Source: Pseudomonadota bacterium
GTDB lineage: Bacteria; Pseudomonadota; Alphaproteobacteria; Rhizobiales; Tepidamorphaceae
Length of the DNA: 5,727 bases
Direction of reading: 5' to 3'
Assembly: GCA_023435545.1 (NCBI GenBank)
Contig: JAEYRQ010000271.1
Coordinates: 1 to 5,727, forward strand
Part shown: piece after piece, positions 1 through 4,714 of the stretch
How the letters are laid out: each line of letters starts with the position of its first letter
Position numbering within the stretch: position 1 is the first letter of the stretch
Made by a program: the position numbers and the translations under genes
Notes under the pieces: model-generated
Databases searched by the model: none
Told to the model about the DNA's origin: nothing
What the model saw: only the letters and a program-made list of their open reading frames with translations

Positions 1-1236
1 CTGGTCCTCGTAGTGCTTGCGTACCCGCGCCTCGCCGATCGCAGCAAGCGTACGGGCAAGTCGCGTCTCGAAGGCAGCGCGCCGTTCCGGCGTGTCGAGC
101 GGCGAAGATTCCACCTCGCGCGCCCACAGCATGTCCGACAGTGGCCGCGCCAGCGCCAGCGCCTGTTCCAGCGCCGCCTGCCCGCCCGAGCGCACCAGGT
201 CGTCCGGGTCCTGCCCCTCCGGCAAGAGGGCGAAGCGCAAGCTCTTGCCGGGCGCAAGCAGCGGCAGCGCCAGGTCGACGGCTCGGTTCGCTGCCCTCAG
301 CCCCGCCTTGTCGCCGTCGAAGCACAGGATCGGTTCGTCGGCGACGCGCCACAGCAGACCAAGCTGGTCCTCGGTGAGCGCGGTGCCCAAGGGAGCGACT
401 GAATTGGCGAAGCCGGCCCGAGTCAGCGCGATCACATCCATGTAGCCCTCGGCAACGACGACCGTTCCGGCGTCGCGCGCGGCCTGACGGGCCTGGGCCA
501 GGTTGAACAGCACGCTGCCCTTGTGGAACAGCTCGGTCTCTGGCGAGTTCAGGTACTTCGGCGTCTGGTCGGGCTGCAGCGCCCGGCCGCCGAAGGCGAT
601 CACACGTCCCCGAAGGTCGGTGATCGGGAACATCAGCCGGTCGCGGAACCTGTCGAACGGTACGGCGATGTCGCTGCCGGTGATCAGCAGGCCGGCCCGC
701 TCCATCGCCTCGCGGTCGATGCCGAGCCCGGCCAGATGCTCCTTGAGCCCGTAGCGAGCCGGCGGCGCATAGCCGATGCGGAACCGCCGGATCATGTCCT
801 CGCCGAGGCCGCGCGAGGCGACATAGGCGCGCGCCTCGCGCCCCTGCGGGCCGTCCAGCTCGGCCTCGAACCAGGCCGCCGCCGCCTCCATCACCTCGTT
901 GAGCCCGGCGCGCTGCCGCTCCCGCAGTTCGCTCTGCGGATCGGGCTTGGGCAGCGGTACCCCGGCGTCAGCCGCCAGCCGCTCGACGGCCTCGGGGAAC
1001 GGCAGCCCCTCGGTCTCCATCACGAAGCGGAAGATGTCGCCGTGCTTGCCCGAGGAGAAGCAGTGATAGAACCCCTTCTGGTCGTTGACCGTGAAGGACG
1101 GCGACTTTTCGGCGTTGAACGGCGACAGCCCGATGAACTCCCTGCCCTGCCGGCGCAGCTTCACCCGTCGCCCGACGACGTCGGAAACCGGCAGACGGGC
1201 TCTAATCTCGTCGAGCAACGAGGGCGGGAAGCGCAT
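1..1236 (-). CDS. dnaG: DNA primase DnaG, N-terminal 412 residues (3' end outside window)
   Basis: DnaG makes the short RNA primers that start Okazaki fragments and works with the replicative helicase at the fork. The frame is open from the ATG at 1236 to the window edge. Residues 1-100 form the zinc-ribbon (CHC2-type) domain, with LSPFN at 37-41 and FYHCFSSGKHGD at 56-67. The RNA-polymerase core follows, including FGGRAL (215-220) and PKYLNSPET (226-234). The TOPRIM metal-binding residues are intact: E263 in EGYMDV, D307 and D309 in DGDKAG, and the DPDD motif at 343-346. These align with E. coli DnaG at a constant offset of two. The C-terminal helicase-binding domain is missing only because the window ends. 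Oddity: of the canonical Cys-His-Cys-Cys zinc ligands only C59 remains; the others are S38, N41 and S62. The start is supported by the normal DnaG N-terminus and a weak AAGG upstream. In relatives rpoD often follows dnaG, which cannot be checked here. Confidence 0.97.
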   Translation of the reverse strand, partial: MRFPPSLLDEIRARLPVSDVVGRRVKLRRQGREFIGLSPFNAEKSPSFTVNDQKGFYHCFSSGKHGDIFRFVMETEGLPFPEAVERLAADAGVPLPKPDPQSELRERQRAGLNEVMEAAAAWFEAELDGPQGREARAYVASRGLGEDMIRRFRIGYAPPARYGLKEHLAGLGIDREAMERAGLLITGSDIAVPFDRFRDRLMFPITDLRGRVIAFGGRALQPDQTPKYLNSPETELFHKGSVLFNLAQARQAARDAGTVVVAEGYMDVIALTRAGFANSVAPLGTALTEDQLGLLWRVADEPILCFDGDKAGLRAANRAVDLALPLLAPGKSLRFALLPEGQDPDDLVRSGGQAALEQALALARPLSDMLWAREVESSPLDTPERRAAFETRLARTLAAIGEARVRKHYEDQ

Positions 1237-1266
1237 GCTGGCCTTGGGCGGTTGAGGGGTCGCGCG

Positions 1267-1306
1267 ATTATACCGGTGCGAATCACTTGAAGCGAATCGA
1301 TTCGCT
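1267..1306 (-). promoter_or_regulatory. Candidate dnaG promoter with TATAAT box and three GANTC sites
   Basis: On the minus strand a perfect TATAAT occupies 1272-1267, about 30 bases before the dnaG ATG, so a transcript would have a short leader. At 16-18 bases spacing there is no good TTGACA match (TCGCTT at 17). The region where a -35 element would lie is instead filled by GANTC sites at 1280-1284, 1294-1298 and 1299-1303. GANTC is the target of the alphaproteobacterial cell-cycle methylase CcrM. In Caulobacter, GcrA activates sigma70 promoters that carry methylated GANTC near the core promoter. GcrA/CcrM control here is inference; the sequence itself shows only the -10 box and the sites. 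Confidence 0.5.
1291..1306. repeat. 16-bp perfect palindrome upstream of dnaG
   Basis: AGCGAATCGATTCGCT reads the same on both strands and contains two abutting GANTC sites around a central TCGA. It sits at the expected -35 position of the dnaG promoter, so it could be an operator for a dimeric regulator or simply a doubled methylation site. It lies outside both neighbouring coding regions. No known regulator is recognised from the sequence. Confidence 0.6.
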
Positions 1307-1319
1307 ATCCGACGCCGAA

Positions 1320-1341
1320 CGCTGCCGCCGCCCCGGCAACG
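1320..1341 (-). terminator. Terminator-like hairpin just after the YqeY-like gene
   Basis: Read on the minus strand, the sequence directly after the YqeY-like stop codon forms an 8-bp stem, CGTTGCCG pairing with CGGCAGCG (one G-U pair), around the six-base loop GGGCGG. The stem is GC-rich and its position is right for a terminator, but only TTC follows instead of a U-tract. It may therefore be a weak or factor-assisted terminator, or an mRNA 3' end stabiliser. It fits with dnaG having its own promoter downstream. Confidence 0.45.
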
Positions 1342-1342
1342 C

Positions 1343-1795
1343 TCAGTTCAGCATGCCCTTGACGACTGCGCTGGCGCGGCCGAAGTCGAGCTGGCCGGGA
1401 TAGCGCTCCTTCAGTGTCGCCATGGTGCGACCCATGTCGCGAAGGCCGGCGGCGCCGATATCCTTCACGACACTCGCGCAGGCCGCGCGTGTCTCCTCCT
1501 CGGAGAGTTGACGCGGCAGGAAGCGCTTGATGATCTCGATCTCCTCGCGCTCCTGCGCGGCGAGTTCGGGGCGGCCGGCCTGGGCATAGGTCGCCTCCGA
1601 CTCCTCCCGCTGCCGGATCATCTTGGAGAGGATCTGCCTGATATCGTCGTCGCCGACGCAGTCCTTGCCGCTGGTGCGGGCGGCGATGTCGCGGTCCTTG
1701 ATGGCCGCGTTGACAAGCCGCAGCGTCGCCATGGAACGCTTGTCCTGCGACTTGACGGCGACTTTCAGCGCTTCGTTGATCTCGTCGCGCAGCAT
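1343..1795 (-). CDS. GatB/YqeY domain protein (150 aa)
   Basis: This small cytoplasmic protein belongs to the YqeY family, which resembles the C-terminal tRNA-binding tail domain of the amidotransferase subunit GatB. The family's exact function is not settled; a tRNA-related role is inferred from that similarity. Characteristic stretches are MLRDEINEALKVAVKSQDK at the N-terminus, STLRL-like MATLRLVNAAIKDRD at 22-36, FLPRQLSEEE at 92-101, and the C-terminal block MGRTMATLKERYPGQLDFGR at 121-140. The 150-residue length matches the family (about 150). I chose the ATG at 1795 because family members begin with this MLRD-type sequence; the frame stays open upstream to a TTG at 1873, but those residues look like translated promoter DNA. 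GGACAGGA just upstream could serve as ribosome binding site. It is divergent from carA and upstream of dnaG, a common alphaproteobacterial arrangement. Confidence 0.92.
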   Translation of the reverse strand: MLRDEINEALKVAVKSQDKRSMATLRLVNAAIKDRDIAARTSGKDCVGDDDIRQILSKMIRQREESEATYAQAGRPELAAQEREEIEIIKRFLPRQLSEEETRAACASVVKDIGAAGLRDMGRTMATLKERYPGQLDFGRASAVVKGMLN

Positions 1796-1825
1796 GTCCT
1801 GTCCATCCACTCCGGTCCCAATGGA

Positions 1826-1855
1826 ACAATAAACCACCCGGCGCGGTTCACGCAA
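1826..1855 (-). promoter_or_regulatory. Possible promoter of the YqeY-like gene
   Basis: On the minus strand TTGCGT (1855-1850) and TATTGT (1831-1826) are separated by 18 bases and lie about 30 bases before the ATG at 1795. Matches to the sigma70 consensus are moderate (about 3/6 and 4/6), so this is a suggestion only. The position, between divergent genes and just upstream of the start, is what favours it. Confidence 0.3.
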
Positions 1856-1912
1856 CCGGCGGCATTGCCGCAACCCATTGAGATTTCAGGGTTAAATAGT
1901 TTGCCTCGCAAC
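1851..1912. repeat. Three CGCAAC hexamers in the YqeY-carA control region
   Basis: CGCAAC occurs at 1851-1856, 1869-1874 and 1907-1912; the first two extend to the heptamer CGCAACC and start 18 bases apart. Between the first two lies a small inverted repeat, GCGGC-ATT-GCCGC (1859-1871). All three are on the same strand in non-coding DNA, which is more than chance would usually give in about 240 bases, so they may be binding sites for a regulator of one or both divergent genes. Confidence 0.35.
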
Positions 1913-1923
1913 TTGACGAGGCA
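1902..1923 (+). promoter_or_regulatory. Hairpin in the carA upstream region
   Basis: TGCCTCG (1902-1908) and CGAGGCA (1917-1923) form a 7-bp perfect stem around the loop CAACTTGA. The right arm contains the GAGG (1918-1921) that could be the ribosome binding site for the small ORF starting at 1926, so folding would hide it. The loop and right arm also contain TTGACG (1913-1918), a possible -35 element, with a poor TAGCTT (1936-1941) 17 bases later. The two readings conflict: that promoter would start transcription after 1926 and exclude the leader ORF. RNA hairpin, operator and promoter all remain possible. Confidence 0.4.
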
Positions 1924-1925
1924 GC

Positions 1926-2042
1926 ATGGGTAACCTAGCTTCCGCCTGGTCTCCGGCCGATCGTTCGTGTTTCGCCGTCGAATCCTGTGAGGGATCTCGG
2001 CGCGGCCGGTCTCGGCGCGGCTATGTAGGAAGCTTTCAATGA
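1926..2042 (+). CDS. Possible 38-residue leader ORF overlapping the carA start
   Basis: An ATG at 1926 opens a 38-codon frame whose TGA (2040-2042) overlaps the carA ATG (2039-2041) as ATGA, the classic arrangement for coupled translation. GAGG lies four bases before the ATG, a slightly short spacing. The peptide begins MGNLASAW and ends SRRGRSRRGYVGSFQ, with five of its six arginines in that final stretch. No family, signal peptide or membrane segment is recognised. Since carA makes carbamoyl phosphate for arginine and pyrimidines, an arginine-sensing leader peptide is conceivable, but that is inference. GC-rich DNA easily gives arginine codons, part of the peptide comes from a DNA repeat, and carA has its own Shine-Dalgarno sequence, so a chance ORF is quite possible. 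Confidence 0.3.
   Translation: MGNLASAWSPADRSCFAVESCEGSRRGRSRRGYVGSFQ
1995..2021 (+). repeat. Tandem direct repeat before the carA ribosome binding site
   Basis: TCTCGGCGCGGC is present at 1995-2006 and again, identical, at 2010-2021, giving a 15-base period with a three-base CGG spacer. It ends five bases before the carA Shine-Dalgarno sequence. Because the period is a multiple of three, the leader ORF encodes the repeated SRRG unit across it. It could be a repressor site, an RNA element, or a recent small duplication. Confidence 0.65.
2027..2032 (+). promoter_or_regulatory. Ribosome binding site of carA
   Basis: AGGAAG lies six bases before the ATG at 2039. This is a good Shine-Dalgarno match and spacing, and it decides the carA start. 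It means carA does not need coupling to the upstream small ORF, although coupling could still modulate it. Confidence 0.75.
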
Positions 2043-3271
2043 CTGTGCAAGCCCCCGATCAGGGCTTCGGCCCCTCCCCGGATGAAGCCTGGGACGACCC
2101 GGTTCCGACCGCGGTGATCGTCCTCGCCGACGGGACGGTGCTGTACGGACAGGGTATCGGTGCCACCGGGCATGCGGTCGGCGAGGTCTGCTTCAACACG
2201 GCGATGACCGGCTACCAGGAAATCCTCACCGATCCCTCCTATGCCGGTCAGATCATCACCTTCACCTTCCCGCATGTCGGCAATGTCGGCACCAACGAGG
2301 AGGACATCGAGACCGCGAATCTCGCGGCCGCCTCGGGCGTGCGCGGCTGTATCCTGCGGGCTCCCGTCACCGGCCCGTCCAACTGGCGCGCCTCGCGCCA
2401 CTTCGACGAGTGGCTGAAGCGCCGCGGCATCATCGGCCTGACCGGAATCGATACCCGCGCGCTGACCGCGATGATTCGCGACAGGGGCATGCCCAACGCG
2501 GTGATCGCGCACTCTCCGGATGGCATCTTCGACCTGCCGGCGCTGAAGGCCGAGGCCGCCGCCTGGCCCGGGCTGGAAGGCATGGACCTCGTGCCGGACG
2601 TCACCACCGCGCAGAGCTACGGCTGGGACGAGACGCCGTGGGTCTGGGGCGAGGGCTACGGCCGGCAGGACAATCCGGAGTTGCACGTCGTCGCCGTCGA
2701 CTACGGCGTCAAGCGCAACATCCTGCGCCAGTTCGCCGGCCTCGGCTGCAAGGTCACAGTGGTTCCGGCGACGACCGATGCCGAACGCATCCTGCAGATG
2801 GCGCCTGACGGGGTGTTCCTGTCCAACGGACCCGGCGATCCCGCGGCAACCGGCGAGTACGCCGTTCCGGTCATCAAGCGGCTGATCGACAGTGGCCTGC
2901 CCGTCTTCGGTATCTGCCTCGGCCACCAGATGCTCGGACTTGCCGTCGGCGCGACAACGAAGAAGATGCATCAGGGCCATCACGGCGCCAACCATCCGGT
3001 GAAGGACCACACCACCGGCAAGGTCGAGATCACCTCGATGAACCACGGTTTCGCGGTGGACCGCGACACCCTGCCGGACACCGTCGAGGAGACGCATGTC
3101 TCGCTGTTCGACGGATCGAACTGCGGCATCAGGATGAAGGATCGGCCGGTTTTCTCGGTGCAGTACCATCCCGAGGCCTCGCCCGGCCCGATGGACAGCC
3201 ACTACCTGTTCACGCGCTTCGTCAATCTCATTCGCCAAGGCCGGGGCGAGCAGCCGCTGGACGAGCGATAG
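2039..3271 (+). CDS. carA: Carbamoyl-phosphate synthase small (glutaminase) subunit CarA
   Basis: CarA hydrolyses glutamine and channels ammonia to CarB, which makes carbamoyl phosphate from bicarbonate and ATP for arginine and pyrimidine synthesis in the cytoplasm. The 410-residue product has an N-terminal CarA-specific domain (TAVIVLADGTVLYGQGIGAT at 24-43, then VGEVCFNTAMTGYQEILTDP at 47-66) and a C-terminal class I glutamine amidotransferase domain from about 215. The latter shows LSNGPGDP (261-268), the nucleophile Cys293 in FGICLGHQ, and the His377/Glu379 pair in YHPEASPGP, so the catalytic triad is complete. It is somewhat longer than E. coli CarA (382) because of about 25 polar N-terminal residues (MTVQAPDQGFGPSPDEAWDD), probably disordered. 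carB is not next to it: a convergent gene begins 12 bases after the stop. No intrinsic terminator is visible in that gap. Confidence 0.98.
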   Translation: MTVQAPDQGFGPSPDEAWDDPVPTAVIVLADGTVLYGQGIGATGHAVGEVCFNTAMTGYQEILTDPSYAGQIITFTFPHVGNVGTNEEDIETANLAAASGVRGCILRAPVTGPSNWRASRHFDEWLKRRGIIGLTGIDTRALTAMIRDRGMPNAVIAHSPDGIFDLPALKAEAAAWPGLEGMDLVPDVTTAQSYGWDETPWVWGEGYGRQDNPELHVVAVDYGVKRNILRQFAGLGCKVTVVPATTDAERILQMAPDGVFLSNGPGDPAATGEYAVPVIKRLIDSGLPVFGICLGHQMLGLAVGATTKKMHQGHHGANHPVKDHTTGKVEITSMNHGFAVDRDTLPDTVEETHVSLFDGSNCGIRMKDRPVFSVQYHPEASPGPMDSHYLFTRFVNLIRQGRGEQPLDER

Positions 3272-3283
3272 ACCGACGTTGTT

Positions 3284-3916
3284 TCAGGAACCGCCACGCA
3301 GCCGGGTGACGAGTTCCGCCGCCTCGATCCGGCTGAGGCCCATGCCCAGCCGAGCGATCCGCACCGCCGGATTGACCCGGTCCGTGTGACGCGCCAGCGC
3401 CGCCACGGAGTCCCGGTAGAGGTCGGCCACGGGATGGCCGAGGAAGCGGCGTAGTTCCAGCACGCAGTCCACCGGCGTGTCTCCGCTGACGAAGGCGCGC
3501 CACGTCAGTGGCACGATCGCCGCGTCGACCACCAGCGCCGGGCGCAGCTGCAGCACGTTGTCGTGGCGCCTCGACCGGCCTGCGGCATCGACGATGACGG
3601 CGGAGACGGCGGCCAGCGGCAGTTCCTCGCTTTCGACCTGCCGGCCGTTGCGGCTGTGCGTGATCCGGACCGTCCCCTCGGCCCGGTCGAAGACGGCCAG
3701 GCTGTCGGCCGACGACCGCCGCAACAGCGCGACGAGGCCTCCCCCTACGGCCAGCGCCAGGATCAGCGAAATCCAGGAGCCGCCCCACAGCATTGCCAGA
3801 GCGACCGCCCCGACGCAGGCAGCCACGATCCACACCATCGGCCGCGCAGCGGCGATACCATCGTGCCGGAACTCGAAGACGTCGTCGGCCGGCTGCGTCA
3901 CGACCATCGGACCCAT
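3284..3916 (-). CDS. Unrecognised two-helix membrane protein (about 210 aa)
   Basis: I do not recognise a family. A short polar N-terminus (MGPMVVTQPADDVFEFRHDG) is followed by two closely spaced hydrophobic helices at about residues 27-45 (MVWIVAACVGAVALAMLWG) and 48-65 (WISLILALAVGGGLVALL). Next comes a basic RR stop and a soluble, probably beta-rich domain of about 80 residues (AVFDRAEGTVRITHSRNGRQ onward), then a helical C-terminus ending RIEAAELVTRLRGGS. The helix pair plus beta domain recalls membrane-anchored bacterial PH-like proteins, an inference from pattern only. The soluble parts most likely face the cytoplasm. The start is uncertain: ATG 3916 has GGAGGA only two bases away, ATG 3907 has it eleven bases away, and the frame is open back to TTG 3967 inside a hairpin. 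It converges on carA with a 12-base gap. Alternating GC-rich third positions and a sensible protein support it being real. Confidence 0.8.
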   Translation of the reverse strand: MGPMVVTQPADDVFEFRHDGIAAARPMVWIVAACVGAVALAMLWGGSWISLILALAVGGGLVALLRRSSADSLAVFDRAEGTVRITHSRNGRQVESEELPLAAVSAVIVDAAGRSRRHDNVLQLRPALVVDAAIVPLTWRAFVSGDTPVDCVLELRRFLGHPVADLYRDSVAALARHTDRVNPAVRIARLGMGLSRIEAAELVTRLRGGS

Positions 3917-3929
3917 CGTCCTCCCGTGT

Positions 3930-3979
3930 CCAGAGGCGACTCTGGCAATTGCAGCCGGCACTGCCAAGGGGTGCCGGCT
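3930..3979 (-). promoter_or_regulatory. Two hairpins ahead of the membrane-protein gene
   Basis: In minus-strand order, a 9-bp perfect stem (AGCCGGCAC with GTGCCGGCT, 3979-3971 and 3961-3953, nine-base loop) is followed after seven bases by a 6-bp perfect stem (CCAGAG with CTCTGG, 3945-3930, loop TCGC). The second ends five bases before the GGGAGGA ribosome binding site of the membrane-protein gene. No T-run follows either stem, so a simple intrinsic terminator for the cupin gene is not well supported; a structured 5' leader is an alternative. On the plus strand the small loop reads GCGA, a GNRA tetraloop. Confidence 0.5.
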
Positions 3980-4070
3980 ACCGGGTTCGGCCCTCGTCGG
4001 CGAAGATCGCGACCGTCGATGCCATGGTCAGTCAGGCAGGAGGCAAGTCCAGTTCCGGCCGATGATCAGC

Positions 4071-4089
4071 GCCCGGAACGGCTCCGGAC
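4071..4089 (-). terminator. Weak terminator-like hairpin after the cupin gene
   Basis: Two bases after the cupin stop codon, the minus strand can form a 7-bp stem GTCCGGA with TCCGGGC (one G-U pair), loop GCCGT. No U-tract follows. The element is flanked by two copies of GATCAGCGCC (4064-4073 and 4090-4099), the second containing the cupin stop codon. It might be a 3' end signal, but stems this short are common in GC-rich DNA. Confidence 0.25.
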
Positions 4090-4091
4090 GA

Positions 4092-4616
4092 TCAGCGCCA
4101 GAGTTCGGTGAGTGGCCCGTCCGGGCCGCTCACCGGATCGGTTGCCGGATGTGGCACCGCGGCAATGTTGCGGTCCGCGCCCGGCCGCTCTCCGGACTCC
4201 CCACGCTTGAGGTCCCAGTCCTGGCCGGGCGGATAGGCTCCCACGACCAGGAAGTCGCCGCTCGCCTCGAGCAGCTTGTGGCCGACCCCGGCGGGCAGCA
4301 CGACGACGTCGCCCGCGGCGAGGTCGAACTCGCGGCCCTGTGGGCCGCCGAGCATCACCCGTGCTCGCCCCGATGCGACGCCCAGCACCTCGTGGGCGGT
4401 CGAATGGTAGTGGTGGAACGGATAAATGCCGGAGCGCCAGGCCGGCTCCCAGCCGTTGCGCTCGAACAGCGCCTCGAACGCCTCGGCGTCCGCCGCGCGC
4501 GGCTCGATCGCGGCATGATAGATCAGCGCCGGCAGGCGGCTGTTGGGGATGTCCCGCCCCTCCGCCAGATGGACGGCGGTGATCGGCGGCACGACGACGA
4601 AATCCTGGACGGCCAT
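4092..4616 (-). CDS. Cupin-domain protein of the YjlB type (174 aa)
   Basis: This is a small single-cupin protein, probably cytoplasmic (no signal peptide). Both cupin motifs are clear. Motif 1 fits G-x5-HxH-x4-E-x6-G exactly, from G63 to G83 in GIYPFHHYHSTAHEVLGVASG, giving metal ligands H69, H71 and E76. Motif 2 runs from G102 in GDVVVLPAGVGH, giving the fourth ligand H113, with Glu117 at the position often held by Asn. The N-terminal IPNSRLPALIYHAAI and the C-terminal VGAYPPGQDWDLKRGE followed by DGPLTELWR resemble the B. subtilis YjlB group, whose substrate is unknown to me. A bound divalent metal is expected; enzyme or binding activity cannot be told. The ATG at 4616 is the first in frame with a convincing N-terminus, but no strong ribosome binding site precedes it. 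It follows the metallopeptidase gene on the same strand after a 98-base gap, which contains the palindrome GTTGCAAC (4648-4655) but no convincing promoter. Confidence 0.9.
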   Translation of the reverse strand: MAVQDFVVVPPITAVHLAEGRDIPNSRLPALIYHAAIEPRAADAEAFEALFERNGWEPAWRSGIYPFHHYHSTAHEVLGVASGRARVMLGGPQGREFDLAAGDVVVLPAGVGHKLLEASGDFLVVGAYPPGQDWDLKRGESGERPGADRNIAAVPHPATDPVSGPDGPLTELWR

Positions 4617-4714
4617 TGGACGCGACTTTCAGATTTGGGCGGCGCATGTTGCAACGCAACAACGTATGATGTCCAGCCCGGTTCCGGCTGCTATGGATTC
4701 CGCGGCCTGAGAGG

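Noticed and set aside
523..1290. Plus-strand 255-codon open frame opposite dnaG
   Set aside because: DnaG is unmistakable on the minus strand with zinc-ribbon and TOPRIM motifs; the plus-strand product shows no family features.
1796..1873. N-terminal extension of the YqeY-like protein from a TTG at 1873
   Set aside because: The extra 26 residues (starting RQCRRLREPRR) do not look like the family, would cover the likely promoter, and the MLRDEINEAL start at 1795 matches typical members.
2036..3238. Minus-strand 400-codon open frame opposite carA
   Set aside because: carA has full family motifs and an intact catalytic triad in the plus strand; the opposite frame is the usual shadow in high-GC DNA.
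4036..4062. AGGAGG on the plus strand at 4036-4041 with a downstream ATG at 4061-4064 region
   Set aside because: The spacing of about 20 bases is too long for a ribosome binding site, and the frame it would open is the antisense shadow of the cupin gene.
4674..4690. CAGCC...GGCTG inverted repeat after the metallopeptidase stop as a terminator
   Set aside because: The stem is only five bases with a mismatch or bulge and no T-run follows, so it is not distinguishable from chance.
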